Notes: a model not told the origin generated them from the letters alone. 64,000 bases of DNA from Pukyongiella litopenaei (GCF_003008555.2 NZ_CP027665.1:682001-746000); one strand, 5' to 3'; counted from the stretch's first letter, positions 44,771-58,956 are shown. Made by a program: numbers and translations.

Positions 44771-44878
44771 CCGGCTCTCCTCTCGCGGCAAACGCTTTGG
44801 CGCGACGGTAGCCCCGTGCTAAGCGGTGTCAACCATCACGAATCTGTCACATGCCCTAGCTGCCGGGGAAATCTGCAC

Positions 44879-45898
44879 ATGCCGACTCTGACCGAACCGA
44901 AACTGATTTCGGGAAATGCCAACCTGCCTCTGGCCCGGGCCATCGCCAAGCGAATGACCATGCACCGGGGCGTGCATACCGGGCTGGTGGATGCCCGAGT
45001 GGAACGGTTCAACGATGCCGAAATCTTTGTCGAGGTTTACGAAAACGTCCGCGGCGAGGACATGTTCATCATCCAGCCGACCTCGAACCCGGCCAATGAC
45101 AATCTCATGGAACTGCTGATCATCGCCGACGCGATGCGGCGGTCCTCGGCCCGGCGCACCACCGCCGTGATCCCCTATTTCGGCTATGCCCGACAGGATC
45201 GCCGCACCAAGGCCCGCACGCCGATTTCGGCCAAGCTGGTGGCGAACATGATTGCCGGGGCCGGGATCGAACGGGTGCTGACGATGGACCTGCACGCGGC
45301 CCAGATCCAGGGCTTCTTCGACATCCCGGTCGACAACCTTTATGCCTCGCCGGTCTTTGCGCTGGACATCAAGACCGCCTTCCGCGACCGCATGGGCGAA
45401 TTGATGGTGGTCTCGCCCGATGTCGGCGGCGTCGCCCGCGCCCGCGAACTGGCCAAGCGGATCAACGCCCCGCTGGCGATCGTGGACAAGCGCCGCGAGA
45501 AACCCGGTGAAATCGCCGAGATGACGGTCATCGGCGACGTAAAAGGCAAGACCTGCCTGATCGTCGATGACATCTGCGACACGGCCGGCACGCTGTGCAA
45601 GGCGGCCGAAGTCCTGATCGAAAACGGCGCCAACGAGGTCCATTCCTACATCACGCACGGGGTGATGAGCGGCCCGGCGGTCGAACGGGTCGGGAAATCG
45701 GTGATGAAGTCGCTGGTCATCACGGATTCGATCCAGCCGAGCGCCCCTGTCAGGGCCTGCGACAACATCCGCATCGTGCCCACCGCGCCCCTGTTCACCC
45801 AGGCGATCCTGAACATCTGGAACGGCACCTCGGTCTCGTCGCTGTTCGACGACGACACGCTCGGACCGATCTACGAATCTCTCTACAGCGCGGGCTGA
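44879..45898 (+). CDS. prs: Ribose-phosphate pyrophosphokinase
   Basis: Makes PRPP from ribose 5-phosphate and ATP for nucleotide, histidine and tryptophan synthesis. The 339 residues contain [65 protein letters not shown] and the PRPP loop [14 protein letters not shown]. It is about 20 residues longer than E. coli Prs, as in other alphaproteobacteria, with extra residues near the C terminus. Start at 44879. Confidence 0.96.
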   Translation: MPTLTEPKLISGNANLPLARAIAKRMTMHRGVHTGLVDARVERFNDAEIFVEVYENVRGEDMFIIQPTSNPANDNLMELLIIADAMRRSSARRTTAVIPYFGYARQDRRTKARTPISAKLVANMIAGAGIERVLTMDLHAAQIQGFFDIPVDNLYASPVFALDIKTAFRDRMGELMVVSPDVGGVARARELAKRINAPLAIVDKRREKPGEIAEMTVIGDVKGKTCLIVDDICDTAGTLCKAAEVLIENGANEVHSYITHGVMSGPAVERVGKSVMKSLVITDSIQPSAPVRACDNIRIVPTAPLFTQAILNIWNGTSVSSLFDDDTLGPIYESLYSAG

Positions 45899-45916
45899 TC
45901 GCCGCCGGGCAAACCC

Positions 45917-46267
45917 TCAGCCGAGATCCCAGTCATCATCATGGGCGGCCTCGCCGATGGCCATCCAAGACACGCGCAGACGCGCGATGCGGGTGTCGCC
46001 CCAGGTGTTGAACACCAGTTCGAACCCGTCGGGCGTGATGTCGCGCGCGCGCAGTTCGGCCCGAAGCGCGGCATCCGGAGACACGTCCCACAACACAACC
46101 GCCACCTGCACGGCAGGCGCATTGCGGAACGCCGTCGGGAACCGAACCGACTTGCAACATTCGCGGGGGCCGTCGCCGGACCACATCTCGCCGCCATGCT
46201 CGAAGTCGGAAAACATCAGGACCTCGCCCTGTTCGATCCCGATACGGTGGTTTTGCAGTGTCTTCAT
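45917..46267 (-). CDS. H-type lectin domain protein
   Basis: A 116-residue protein with an H-type lectin domain (PF09458): VRFPTAFRNAPAVQVAVVLWDV, ITPDGFELVFNTWGDTRIARLRVSWMAIG. This six-stranded fold, best known from snail agglutinin and discoidin, usually binds GalNAc-like sugars and forms trimers. No signal peptide, membrane segment or neighbour explains its use here. The ATG at 46267 begins the readable domain; two upstream ATGs are less likely. Confidence 0.75.
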   Translation of the reverse strand: MKTLQNHRIGIEQGEVLMFSDFEHGGEMWSGDGPRECCKSVRFPTAFRNAPAVQVAVVLWDVSPDAALRAELRARDITPDGFELVFNTWGDTRIARLRVSWMAIGEAAHDDDWDLG

Positions 46268-46474
46268 CGGCTCACAGTTCCCCCGGACCGAACGCATGTC
46301 AACGCGCGACCAGACCAATTCCAGGCGACAACATCCTGAACATCAAGCGATTGCACAACCGTCTGTTGGTATTGTCAAATTGTCGATTGGCCGGATCACA
46401 ACCGGGCGCGATCCGGCTCCGGCGCGCGATGTCCCGGCGGCATCGGTCCGTCCGGCGGGGTCCGGTGCCGACGG

Positions 46475-46505
46475 AAAAGACCGGCCCCGTTTCCGGGACC
46501 GGCCT
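46475..46505 (-). terminator. Terminator of the F1 ATP synthase operon
   Basis: On the minus strand: 11-bp stem GGCCGGTCCCG/CGGGGCCGGTC with two G-U pairs, GAAA loop, followed by TTTT. Lies about 30 bases after atpC. Confidence 0.88.
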
Positions 46506-46533
46506 GGATTTCTGTTGCGCGGGGCCGGCTGCG

Positions 46534-46932
46534 TCAGATGTTCAGCGCAGCCCGCAGCGCGGCCAGATCGGCGAGCAGCTTTTCGGCTGCGTCGCAGGCG
46601 GCTCCTTCGGTGTCCTTGACGCCGGCCTCGGCCGCGGCGACGATCGCGTCGAGATCCTCGGCCTTCACCTCGGCCACCGGCATCGCCTTTTCGGCCAGCA
46701 CCGAGGTGCCGGAGGATGCGATCTGCGCGAACCCGCCGGTCACGGCATATTCCGCCGTGCCTTCGGCGCTTTCCACATGAAGGATGCCGGGGCGCAGGGT
46801 GGTGATGACGGGGGCATGATCGGGCATCGCCGTCATGTCGCCATCGGCGCCCGGAATGCGGACCGAGGTGACCTGGAGCGACGCGAGGCTCCGCTCCGGG
46901 CTCACCAGGTCGAATTGCATCGTGTCAGCCAT
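46534..46932 (-). CDS. atpC: F0F1 ATP synthase subunit epsilon
   Basis: Central-stalk subunit that couples rotation and inhibits ATP hydrolysis. The 132 residues show the beta-sandwich ([39 protein letters not shown]) and a short C-terminal helical part rich in Ala/Glu. Start ATG at 46932 with GAGGAGAGCTGA upstream. Last gene of the operon. Confidence 0.95.
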   Translation of the reverse strand: MADTMQFDLVSPERSLASLQVTSVRIPGADGDMTAMPDHAPVITTLRPGILHVESAEGTAEYAVTGGFAQIASSGTSVLAEKAMPVAEVKAEDLDAIVAAAEAGVKDTEGAACDAAEKLLADLAALRAALNI

Positions 46933-46942
46933 TCAGCTCTCC

Positions 46943-48385
<1,443 letters not shown>

Positions 48386-49264
48386 TTAGAGCGCCTCGGC
48401 GCCCGAAATGATTTCAATCAGCTCGTTGGTGATCACGGCCTGGCGCGAACGGTTGAACTCGATGGTCAGCCTGTCGATCATGTCGCCCGCGTTGCGGGTG
48501 GCGTTGTCCATCGCGGACATCCGCGCGCCCTGTTCGGACGCACCGTTTTCCAGCAGCGCGCTGAATATCTGGGTGGCCACGCCGCGCGGCAGCAGGTCGG
48601 CCAGGATCTCGCCTTCGTCAGGTTCATAGTCGAACACGGTTCCCGCGCCGGCGTCATCCTCGTCCGTCTCGAAGGCGGCGGGGACGATCTGCACCGCGGT
48701 CGGGGTCTGGGTGACCACGTTGACGAAATGCGAAAAGAAGATCGTCGCCACGTCGAATTCGCCGGCGTCAAAGCGGGCGATGACGTCGCGCGCGATGTCC
48801 TGCGCGTTCACATATCCGACCTTCTTGACCTCGGACAGGTCGACATGACCCACGAAATCATCGGCGAAATCGCGTTTGAGCTGATCGCGGCCCTTCTTGC
48901 CGACGGTCAGCACCTTCACGGTCTTGCCCTTGGCCTTCAGCTCGGCCGCATGCTGGCGGGCGAGCTTGGCGATATTGGTGTTGAAACCGCCGCACAGCCC
49001 GCGCTCGGCGGTCATGACCACCAGCAGATGCACCTGGTCCGAACCGGTGCCGCGCAGGAGCGCGGGCGCCGCTTCGTTGCCGGCCATCGAGGCGGCCAGC
49101 CCGGCCATCACCGCGCCGAACCGTTCGGCATAGGGACGGGCGTCCTCGGCGGCTTCCTGGGCGCGGCGAAGTTTCGCCGCGGCCACCATCTGCATCGCCT
49201 TGGTGATCTTGCGGGTCGATTTGACCGACTCGATCCGGTTCCTTAGATCCTTGAGACTTGGCAT
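48386..49264 (-). CDS. atpG: F0F1 ATP synthase subunit gamma
   Basis: Rotating central shaft. The 292 residues begin [36 protein letters not shown] and end [22 protein letters not shown], the two long helices of the shaft, with an extra acidic insert ([20 protein letters not shown]) typical of alphaproteobacteria. Co-transcribed with atpA and atpD. Confidence 0.96.
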   Translation of the reverse strand: MPSLKDLRNRIESVKSTRKITKAMQMVAAAKLRRAQEAAEDARPYAERFGAVMAGLAASMAGNEAAPALLRGTGSDQVHLLVVMTAERGLCGGFNTNIAKLARQHAAELKAKGKTVKVLTVGKKGRDQLKRDFADDFVGHVDLSEVKKVGYVNAQDIARDVIARFDAGEFDVATIFFSHFVNVVTQTPTAVQIVPAAFETDEDDAGAGTVFDYEPDEGEILADLLPRGVATQIFSALLENGASEQGARMSAMDNATRNAGDMIDRLTIEFNRSRQAVITNELIEIISGAEAL

Positions 49265-49294
49265 CGCCTTATCTCTCCTTCTGCGAAGTCGATA

Positions 49295-50833
49295 TCAGGC
49301 GAAATCGGCGGCGAATTCGTCGAGCGCGGCCTTCATCCGGTCTGCGGCTTCATCCTTGATCTTGGGATCTTCGTTGGTGATCCAGTCCAGCAGATCCTGG
49401 TGCTTGCCGCGCAGATGCGCCAGCAGGCCGGTTTCGAAACGGCCCACGTCGCGCACGGCGATCTTGTCCAGGTAGCCAGAGATACCGGCGAAGATGACGC
49501 AGACGATTTCCGCGTTGGTCAGCGGCGAATATTGCGGCTGTTTCATCAGCTCGGTCAGGCGGGCGCCACGGTTCAGCAGCGCCTGGGTGGCCGCGTCGAG
49601 ATCCGAGCCGAACTGGGCAAAGGCCGCCATTTCGCGATACTGCGCCAGTTCCAGCTTCACCGAGCCGGCAACCGATTTCATCGCATTGGTCTGGGCCGAC
49701 GAGCCCACGCGCGACACCGACAGACCGGTGTTCACGGCCGGGCGGATACCCTGGAAGAACAGTTCGGTTTCAAGGAAGATCTGGCCGTCGGTGATCGAGA
49801 TCACGTTGGTCGGGATAAAGGCCGACACGTCGCCGCCCTGGGTTTCGATGATCGGCAGCGCGGTCAGCGACCCGGCGCCGAAATCCTCGTTCAGCTTGGC
49901 CGAACGTTCGAGCAGGCGCGAGTGCAGATAGAAAACGTCGCCCGGATAGGCTTCGCGCCCCGGCGGGCGGCGCAGCAGCAGCGACATCTGGCGATAGCTG
50001 ACGGCCTGTTTCGACAGGTCATCGTAGATGATCAGCGCGTGGCGGCCGTTGTCGCGGAAAAACTCCGCCATCGCGGTCGCCGAATAGGGGGCGAGGAACT
50101 GCATCGGCGCCGGGTCTGACGCGGTCGCGGCCACGACGATGGAATATTCCATCGCGCCGGTTTCCTCGAGCTTCTTCACCAGCTGCGCGACGGTCGACCG
50201 TTTCTGGCCCACCGCGACATAGACGCAGTAGAGCTTCTTGCTCTCGTCGTCGCCCGCGGCCTCGTTATAGACCTTCTGGTTCAGGATCGTGTCGAGCGCC
50301 ACGGCGGTCTTGCCGGTCTGGCGGTCGCCGATGATCAGTTCCCGCTGGCCACGGCCGATCGGGATCATCGCGTCCACCGATTTCAGGCCGGTTGCCATCG
50401 GTTCATGCACCGATTTGCGCGGGATGATGCCGGGCGCCTTGACGTCCGCGATGCCGCGGGTCTCGGTCGCGATCGGGCCCTTGCCGTCCAGCGGGTTGCC
50501 GAGGCCGTCGACCACGCGCCCGAGCAGCGCATCGCCCACCGGCACGTCCACGATCGACGCGGTCCGCTTGACGGTGTCGCCTTCCTTGATGTCCCGGTCG
50601 GACCCGAAGATCACGACGCCGACATTGTCGGATTCGAGGTTCAGCGCCATCCCCATGATGCCGCCGGGAAACTCGACCATTTCACCGGCCTGCACGTTGT
50701 CGAGGCCATACACACGGGCAATACCGTCGCCGACGCTGAGCACGCGGCCGACTTCGGCCACTTCGGCTTCCTGACCGAAATTCTTGATCTGGTCCTTCAG
50801 GATCGCAGAAATCTCTGCTGCTTGGATACCCAT
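49295..50833 (-). CDS. atpA: F0F1 ATP synthase subunit alpha
   Basis: Non-catalytic nucleotide-binding subunit. The 512 residues contain GDRQTGKT (Walker A) at about 169-176, [15 protein letters not shown] region ([20 protein letters not shown]) and [24 protein letters not shown]. Start directly after the atpH stop codon. Confidence 0.98.
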   Translation of the reverse strand: MGIQAAEISAILKDQIKNFGQEAEVAEVGRVLSVGDGIARVYGLDNVQAGEMVEFPGGIMGMALNLESDNVGVVIFGSDRDIKEGDTVKRTASIVDVPVGDALLGRVVDGLGNPLDGKGPIATETRGIADVKAPGIIPRKSVHEPMATGLKSVDAMIPIGRGQRELIIGDRQTGKTAVALDTILNQKVYNEAAGDDESKKLYCVYVAVGQKRSTVAQLVKKLEETGAMEYSIVVAATASDPAPMQFLAPYSATAMAEFFRDNGRHALIIYDDLSKQAVSYRQMSLLLRRPPGREAYPGDVFYLHSRLLERSAKLNEDFGAGSLTALPIIETQGGDVSAFIPTNVISITDGQIFLETELFFQGIRPAVNTGLSVSRVGSSAQTNAMKSVAGSVKLELAQYREMAAFAQFGSDLDAATQALLNRGARLTELMKQPQYSPLTNAEIVCVIFAGISGYLDKIAVRDVGRFETGLLAHLRGKHQDLLDWITNEDPKIKDEAADRMKAALDEFAADFA

Positions 50834-51394
50834 TTATCCGACCTCTTTCATTGCATTCTGGAGGGAATTGAGCTTGGAGCGGATCGAGGTGTCGATCATC
50901 TTCGAGCCCACCTTGACGACAAGACCGCCGACGAGGCTTTCGTCGACGGTCGCATTGATGTTGACGGTCTTGCCCACATTCGCGGTCAGCACCTTGGCCA
51001 GCTTGTCCGACTGCGCCTTGGTCAGGGCCTTCGCCGAGCTCACTTCGGCGGTCACTTCGTTACGGGCCTCGGCCAGCCTGGCGCGCAGGGCGGCGATCAG
51101 CTGCGGCACCACGAACAGGCGGCGCTTCTCGGCCATCAGCGCCAGCGCGTTCTGCAGCACCGGGGCCAGCTCCATCCTGGACGCAATCGCGGTGATCGCG
51201 GCGCGCTGATCCGACCGCGCAACCAGCGGCGACGCGATCAGCGACCGCAGGTCGGCGCTGTCGTCCAGCGCCGCGGCCAGGTCGTTGATTCCGGTTTCCA
51301 GCCCGTCGAGGCCTTTGCTTTCCTGCGCGATCTCGAAGATCGCCGTGGCATACCGCGCGGCAATCCCCGCGGAAATCGAAGCTGGTTCGGACAC
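50834..51394 (-). CDS. atpH: F0F1 ATP synthase subunit delta (OSCP)
   Basis: Joins the peripheral stalk to the top of F1. The 186 residues start SEPASISAGIAARYATAIFEIAQE and end with VDESLVGGLVVKVGSKMIDTSIRSKLNSLQNAM, the family C-terminal signature. The GTG at 51394 is preferred because AAAGGG lies six bases upstream; a GTG two codons earlier is possible. First gene of the F1 operon. Confidence 0.94.
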   Translation of the reverse strand: MSEPASISAGIAARYATAIFEIAQESKGLDGLETGINDLAAALDDSADLRSLIASPLVARSDQRAAITAIASRMELAPVLQNALALMAEKRRLFVVPQLIAALRARLAEARNEVTAEVSSAKALTKAQSDKLAKVLTANVGKTVNINATVDESLVGGLVVKVGSKMIDTSIRSKLNSLQNAMKEVG

Positions 51395-51668
51395 GTCCAC
51401 CCTTTCGACATTGGGCCCGGTTTGCGGCCCCCACCGCGGCCTCCGGGGCGTGAAGAAACCCCGCCATTGCTGGCAGGGATCAAAAATCAGCGTCGATGTA
51501 GCAGAGCGTTCACGGTCCCGCAACAGGCTATGGGAAAACCCCCTGGAAAGGGATATTTCGCGTTATCAACGCCTTACGCCATCTGCGACCCTTTGCGCCC
51601 CGCCCCGTGCAAAAAAATCGTCGCATAATTGTCGGATTGACCGAATCCGGGCGCTTTCAGCCGCGCGA
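51395..51668. other. Intergenic region upstream of the F1 operon
   Basis: A 274-base gap between atpH and a methyltransferase gene, both on the minus strand. It should carry the F1 promoter. A TTGCGG-N17-TACATC pair at 51523-51495 (minus) is the best candidate but matches the -10 only partly. Nothing else recognisable. Confidence 0.45.
51495..51523 (-). promoter_or_regulatory. Possible promoter of the F1 operon
   Basis: On the minus strand TTGCGG, a 17-base spacer and TACATC, ending about 100 bases before the atpH start. Confidence 0.3.
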
Positions 51669-52409
51669 TCAGACCGGTTCGGCCAGTCCCGCCGGCGCCC
51701 GCACCGGACGGGTTTCGCGCTCTTTCACGATCCGCTTTCCGCGCGGCTGCACGCGCTTGACCGCCTCGACCAGCACCACCCCGCCGGCCAGCACCGTGGG
51801 CATGCGCCGCCCGACCCGTTCAAACAGCGGACCGGCCCGAAGCCAGAACCGGCGTGACGACGGCGGCTGGTAGAGGGCCGAGCCATGGCCTTCGGGAAAG
51901 AAATCGTGCCGCCGCAGCTGCGCCTCGAGTTGACCCGCCGTATAGGGCTGGCCATAGCCAAAGGGCGTGGCGTCGCTGCGCGACCACAGCCCGGCCCGGT
52001 TCGGCACGATGAACAGCACCCGCCCGCCCGGCCCCAGCGCGCGCCAGCATTCCTGCAGCAGCCGCGACGGGCGTTCCGAGGTTTCCAGCCCGTGCATCAC
52101 CAGCAGCCGGTCCACGCGCCCGGTATCCACCGGCCACATCGTTTCCTCGGTCAGCACCGAGACATTGGGCATCCCCGCCGGCCAGGGCATCACCCCCTGC
52201 GGCCCCGGCATCAGCGCGATCATCCGGCGGGCATCCGCGAGGTAGGGGCGCAGCAGCGGCACCGCGAACCCGAACCCCGCCACCGTCTGCCCCTTGCAGC
52301 CGGATTCGGGCCAGAATTCCAGCACCCGCGTGCGGATCGCCGCCTGCGCCGCCCGGCCCAGAGTGCTGCGATAGTAGAAGTTGCGCAGGTCCTGCACGTC
52401 GAGATGCAT
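51669..52409 (-). CDS. Class I SAM-dependent methyltransferase
   Basis: A 246-residue methyltransferase. The SAM-binding region is degenerate: [29 protein letters not shown] takes the place of the usual GxGxG, while [39 protein letters not shown] is the clear motif of class I enzymes. A basic C-terminal tail follows ([17 protein letters not shown]). Divergent from gloB across 72 bases, an arrangement that I recall as common in alphaproteobacteria. Substrate unknown. Confidence 0.8.
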   Translation of the reverse strand: MHLDVQDLRNFYYRSTLGRAAQAAIRTRVLEFWPESGCKGQTVAGFGFAVPLLRPYLADARRMIALMPGPQGVMPWPAGMPNVSVLTEETMWPVDTGRVDRLLVMHGLETSERPSRLLQECWRALGPGGRVLFIVPNRAGLWSRSDATPFGYGQPYTAGQLEAQLRRHDFFPEGHGSALYQPPSSRRFWLRAGPLFERVGRRMPTVLAGGVVLVEAVKRVQPRGKRIVKERETRPVRAPAGLAEPV

Positions 52410-52481
52410 TGCAGTCGTCCGGTCGTTCGGTCAGTCTGGCCACGAGTTTTGCGTAGATTAGCACCCAAAGGACGAATGGCC

Positions 52482-53249
52482 ATGCCCCTTGAGATCGTCA
52501 CCATCCCGTGTCTTGCAGACAATTATGCCTTCCTTGCCCATGACGATGCCAGCGGGGAAACGGCGGTGGTCGACGTGCCCGAGGCCGCACCGATCCTCGA
52601 CGCCCTGGCCGACCGGGGCTGGACCGCGACGCAGGTGCTGCTGACCCATCACCATTACGATCATATCGACGGGCTGCCCGACCTGCTGGCGGTGCATGAC
52701 GCCCAGGTCACGGGCGCCGCGGCGGACGCGCACCGGCTGCCGCCGCTGGACCACGCGGTGGCCGAGGGCGACCGCATGCAGATCGGCGCCGAGACCGGTT
52801 CGGTGATCGACGTGTCCGGCCACACCGTCGGCCATGTCGCGTTCCATTTCCCCGCCAGCGCCGTGGTGTTCACCGCCGACAGCCTGATGGCGCTGGGCTG
52901 CGGGCGGGTGTTCGAAGGCACCATGCCGCAGATGTGGGCATCGCTGTCGAAGCTCGCCGCCCTGCCCCCCGAAACCACGGTCTGTTCGGGCCATGAATAC
53001 ACCGAGACCAACGGGCGGTTCGCCGTTACCGTGGATCCCGACAACCCGGCGCTGGCGGCGCGCGTGGCCGAAATCGCCCGCGCCCGGGCCGCCGGCGAGG
53101 CCACCGTGCCGTCGACCCTGGCGCTGGAACTGGCCACCAACCCGTTCCTGCGCGCGGGCGATGCCGCCATCCAGCGCAACCTGGGCATGGACGGCGCGGA
53201 CCCGGCGGCGGTCTTTGCCGAAATCCGCGCCCGCAAGGATCGATTCTGA
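52482..53249 (+). CDS. gloB: Hydroxyacylglutathione hydrolase (glyoxalase II)
   Basis: Hydrolyses S-lactoylglutathione to lactate and glutathione, the second step of methylglyoxal detoxification. The 255 residues keep the complete binuclear metal motif THHHYDHIDG (His56, His58, Asp60, His61), with DVSGHTVGHVAFHF, FTADSLMALGCGRVFEGT and CSGHEYTETNGRF. Start MPLEIVTIPCLADNY at 52482; ATG at 52476 adds two residues. Confidence 0.94.
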   Translation: MPLEIVTIPCLADNYAFLAHDDASGETAVVDVPEAAPILDALADRGWTATQVLLTHHHYDHIDGLPDLLAVHDAQVTGAAADAHRLPPLDHAVAEGDRMQIGAETGSVIDVSGHTVGHVAFHFPASAVVFTADSLMALGCGRVFEGTMPQMWASLSKLAALPPETTVCSGHEYTETNGRFAVTVDPDNPALAARVAEIARARAAGEATVPSTLALELATNPFLRAGDAAIQRNLGMDGADPAAVFAEIRARKDRF

Positions 53250-53302
53250 CCCCGGATTCCGCCGCGTTTCAGGTCACGGTCACGGCATTTGTGACCACGA
53301 AT

Positions 53303-53320
53303 TTCAAGAAAAGCCTTGAA
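53303..53320. promoter_or_regulatory. Inverted repeat upstream of clpA
   Basis: TTCAAG-N6-CTTGAA, perfect 6-bp arms, 88 bases before the clpA start. The CTTGAA half also resembles a heat-shock -35 box, but the matching -10 region is weak. May be an operator or gloB terminator remnant. Confidence 0.35.
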
Positions 53321-53407
53321 GCCTGAGCACGATCAACCAAACTCTAAGACAATAAAGACATGCTTGGCGGCGATACGTCCTGCCAACAGCACAGAAGGAG
53401 CACCCGC

Positions 53408-55729
<2,322 letters not shown>

Positions 55730-55782
55730 TGCCACGATGCTGCGGGTCGGTGCCCGACACCGCCCGCGGCACCGGATCGCCC

Positions 55783-56811
55783 ATGCCCGGGTCGGAACAC
55801 CGCGAAGACCGCGCCGCGCGGGTGCGGACCGGTGGGGTTCCGGGTTTTGGTCTCCGCGCCGCGCTGGCCGGGATCGCCTGCGTGGTGCTGCCGTTGTCCG
55901 CCGGTGCCGGCGGTTTCGGCCTCTCGCTGCCCATCGACTGCACCCCCGGTGACGGCTGCCATATCCAGAATTACGTCGACCATGACCCCGGCGACGGCAA
56001 ACGCGATTACCGCTGCGGCGGGCTGAGCTATGACGGCCACACGGGCACCGATTTCGCGCTGCCGACACGGGCGGCCCTGCGGGCTGGCGTCGATGTCCTG
56101 GCCGCCGCGCCGGGCGTGGTGACCGCGATCCGCGACGGCATGGCCGATACCGGCGCGGACATGGCGGCGGGCGACATCGAGGGGCGCGAATGCGGCAACG
56201 GGGTGCGCCTGAGCCATGCCGACGGCTACGAGACCCAGTATTGCCACCTTGCCCGGATGTCGGTTGCGGTCCGTGTCGGACAGGCCGTGGATCGCGGCGA
56301 CCGGCTGGGCCGGGTCGGGATGTCGGGCCTGACCCAGTTTCCGCACCTGCATCTGACCCTGCGCCGGAACGGTGCGGTGATCGACCCGTTTGCACCCGCC
56401 GCCTCAGGATGCGGCGGCAACGGCCAGACACTCTGGCAAACGCCGCCGGCCTATGTCGCCGGCGGGATGCTCGAGGCCGGGTTCGCCCCTGCCCTGCCCG
56501 GATATGACGCGATCCGCGATGGCACCGCCGCTAGGCCCGCGATCCCGGCCGGGGCCGACGCGCTCGTGCTGTTCGGCTATGCCTTCGGCGGACGGACCGG
56601 CGACCGTATGACGCTGCGCATCGACGGGCCCCAGGGCATCCTGTTCGATCAGGCGATGGTTCTGGACCGGGAACAGGCCCGGTTCTTCCGCGCCGGCGGC
56701 AAGCGGCGCAACGCCGACCGCTGGGCGCCGGGTCTCTATACCGGCACCGTGCGGCTGCTGCGGGAGGGGGAGGAAATCGGGCGGATGCAAACCCGCACGA
56801 CCATCCGCTGA
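55783..56811 (+). CDS. Exported M23 family metallopeptidase
   Basis: A 342-residue LytM-type peptidase, expected to cut peptide cross-links in peptidoglycan. A hydrophobic leader (LAGIACVVLPLSAGAGG) indicates export. The zinc motif is complete: GHTGTDFAL (His, Asp) and FPHLHLTL (HxH). An N-terminal cysteine-rich piece (CTPGDGCHIQNY, YRCGG) and a C-terminal beta domain surround it. ATG at 55783 was chosen; an ATG at 55729 overlaps the clpA stop (TGATG) and would couple the two. It ends three bases before the convergent OmpA-like gene. Confidence 0.85.
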   Translation: MPGSEHREDRAARVRTGGVPGFGLRAALAGIACVVLPLSAGAGGFGLSLPIDCTPGDGCHIQNYVDHDPGDGKRDYRCGGLSYDGHTGTDFALPTRAALRAGVDVLAAAPGVVTAIRDGMADTGADMAAGDIEGRECGNGVRLSHADGYETQYCHLARMSVAVRVGQAVDRGDRLGRVGMSGLTQFPHLHLTLRRNGAVIDPFAPAASGCGGNGQTLWQTPPAYVAGGMLEAGFAPALPGYDAIRDGTAARPAIPAGADALVLFGYAFGGRTGDRMTLRIDGPQGILFDQAMVLDREQARFFRAGGKRRNADRWAPGLYTGTVRLLREGEEIGRMQTRTTIR

Positions 56812-56814
56812 GCC

Positions 56815-58953
56815 CTATTTCTCGGTCAGTTTCAGTTCGATCCGGCGGTTCTGGGCGCGGGCCTCGGGCGTATCGGCGGGATTGATCGGCTGAAACTCCC
56901 CGAACCCGTTGGCCGAGAGCCGGTCAGGCGGGATCGCCAGGTCATCGACCATGTAGCGCACCACCGACAGCGCCCGCGCCTGCGACAATTCCCAATTGTC
57001 GCGATACCGCCCGCGCCCGCCCAGCGGAGAATTGTCGGTGTGGCCGTCGACGCGGATCACCCAGTCGATCCCGCGCGGAATGTCGCCGGCCACCGCGTGC
57101 AGGATACCCGCCACATTGGCGATCTGTTCCTGCCCCTCGGGCGACAGGTCGGCGCTGGCCGGGTCGAACAGAACCTCGGAGGAAAACACGAACCGGTCGC
57201 CTTCGATCCGCACGCCGTCACGGTCGCCCAGCACGGCACGCAGCCGGCCAAAGAACTCGGACCGGTATTGCTGCAACGTCTTTGCTTCGGCCTCCAGCCG
57301 CCGGGTTTCCTCTTCCAGCCGCTGCGCCTCGTCGGCCAGACGACGGCGCTCGGCTTCTTCCAGCATCCGCCGCTTGCGTTCCTCCGAAGCGGCGCGGGCC
57401 AGCGCGGTGTTCAGGTCGGCGCCCAGCGTTTCCAGCTGCACCTGTTGCGCCGCGTCGCGGTCTTTGTAGTCGTCGATCAGCGCCCGCAGGCTGCCGAGCT
57501 GCGCGCGCAGCTGCGCCAGCTGCTGGTTCAGCAGCTCGGTCCGGCGCTGCGCCTCGGCATTCCCGGCCTCCTCATCGGCCAGCTGCGCGCGGGCCTGGTC
57601 CAGCAGCGCCGCCCGCTGTTCGGCCAGCGTCATCTGGTCTTCGGCGCGGCCTTCGGCCTCGGCCTGCGCGGCCAGCGCCGCCATCAGCCGGGCGCGCAGC
57701 CGGTCCTGTTCGCTGGCCTGTGCCTGCGCGTTTTCCAGCTCATCGAGCGCCGCCAGCAGCCGCGCCTCGACGCTGGCCTTGTCCGCGTCGCCCGCCGCCA
57801 GCGCGGCGCGGGCCTGCGCCAGCTCGGTCGCAAGCGCCGCCTTGTCCTCCTCCGCCCGTGCCCGGAGCGCGGCCAATTCATCGCGCGCCCGGCTTGCCTG
57901 CGTATCGGTGTCGGATCGCAGCCGGTCCAGTTCGGCCTCGAGCGCGGCAACGGTTTCGGCTTCGCGCGCCTGCTGTGCATCCATCTGCGCCAGCACCCGC
58001 GTCAGCCGTTCGGCCAGTTCGTCACGGTCGCTGGCCTGCGCCTGCGCCGCCTCGATCCGGGCAAGGGCGTCGGCCAGTTTCACGTCCAGAGCCTCCCGTG
58101 CGGCGCGCGCGGCGGCCAGCAATGTCAGCGTATCCTCGGCCTCCTTGCGCCGGGCCTCGAGCGCGAGCGTCATCGCGGTCAGTTCCGCGTCGGCCGCCTG
58201 CAACCGCTGGCGCAGCGCCGCCGCGGCCTCGGCCTCGAGCAGGCGGTTCGCCTCTTCTTCGGACAGGCGGGCCTGCAGGTCCTGCAGGTCGCGCCCGAGC
58301 CCCGCGGCCTCGGCCTGCGAGTTATCGAGCCGCCCGCGCAGATCCGCGACCAGCGCTTGGAGCGCCTCGCGCCGGGCGGCGGCCAGCCGGGCGGCCTCGG
58401 TCTGCGCGTCGATCTCGTCGCGGCTCGCGGCCAGCGCCTGGCTCAACCCGTCGCGTTCCGCCTGCAGGTCGGCCTGGCGGTCGCGCAGCGTGGCGAGATC
58501 GGCCCGGTCGCCGGCCTGACCGGCCAGCAACGCGGCAACCTGCGCCTCGAAATCGGTGATGCGCGCGGCGGCCGTGTCCAGTTCGGCGGCCTGCCGGTCG
58601 CGTTCGGCGGTCAATGTCGCAATGGCCGCCTGCGCCGCGGCCAGGTCGCCACGGGCATCGCCCAGCGTGGCGGTGAGCGTGCCAACCTCGCTCTGCAGCG
58701 CCTCGGCCTCGACCTCCTTCAGCCCCAGCGCCTCGGACAGCGCCGCGACCTCGGCGGACAGGGATGACAGCTCGTCCTGCTGGCCGGTTATCAGCGCCCG
58801 CTGGCCGGTGATGGTTTCGCGCAGCACGAACTGCACCATCATGAAGATGGTCAGCACGAACATCAGCACCAGCAGCAGGCCGGTCATCGCATCGACGAAA
58901 CCGGGCCAGATCGACGCCTGGAACCGATGGCCGGTGCGGCGGGACAGGGCCAT
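56815..58953 (-). CDS. MotB/OmpA-like protein with a very long coiled coil
   Basis: A 712-residue protein with three parts: a short cytoplasmic start and one membrane helix (about 22-45, WPGFVDAMTGLLLVLMF) whose Asp21 sits like the proton-carrying aspartate of MotB/ZorB; a charged, Ala/Leu/Arg/Glu-rich coiled coil from about 47 to 570; and a C-terminal OmpA peptidoglycan-binding domain (FSSEVLFDPASADLSPEG, RVDGHTDNSPLGG, NRRIELKL). It should anchor to the wall and, with the MotA-like partner upstream, form an ion-driven stator. Starts three bases after the partner's stop. Confidence 0.82.
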   Translation of the reverse strand: MALSRRTGHRFQASIWPGFVDAMTGLLLVLMFVLTIFMMVQFVLRETITGQRALITGQQDELSSLSAEVAALSEALGLKEVEAEALQSEVGTLTATLGDARGDLAAAQAAIATLTAERDRQAAELDTAAARITDFEAQVAALLAGQAGDRADLATLRDRQADLQAERDGLSQALAASRDEIDAQTEAARLAAARREALQALVADLRGRLDNSQAEAAGLGRDLQDLQARLSEEEANRLLEAEAAAALRQRLQAADAELTAMTLALEARRKEAEDTLTLLAAARAAREALDVKLADALARIEAAQAQASDRDELAERLTRVLAQMDAQQAREAETVAALEAELDRLRSDTDTQASRARDELAALRARAEEDKAALATELAQARAALAAGDADKASVEARLLAALDELENAQAQASEQDRLRARLMAALAAQAEAEGRAEDQMTLAEQRAALLDQARAQLADEEAGNAEAQRRTELLNQQLAQLRAQLGSLRALIDDYKDRDAAQQVQLETLGADLNTALARAASEERKRRMLEEAERRRLADEAQRLEEETRRLEAEAKTLQQYRSEFFGRLRAVLGDRDGVRIEGDRFVFSSEVLFDPASADLSPEGQEQIANVAGILHAVAGDIPRGIDWVIRVDGHTDNSPLGGRGRYRDNWELSQARALSVVRYMVDDLAIPPDRLSANGFGEFQPINPADTPEARAQNRRIELKLTEK

Positions 58954-58956
58954 GGG

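Noticed and set aside
51600..51668. Terminator for the methyltransferase gene at 51669
   Set aside because: A CGGATT/AATCCG hairpin and a run of T occur on the minus strand but are separated by about 20 bases, too far for an intrinsic terminator.
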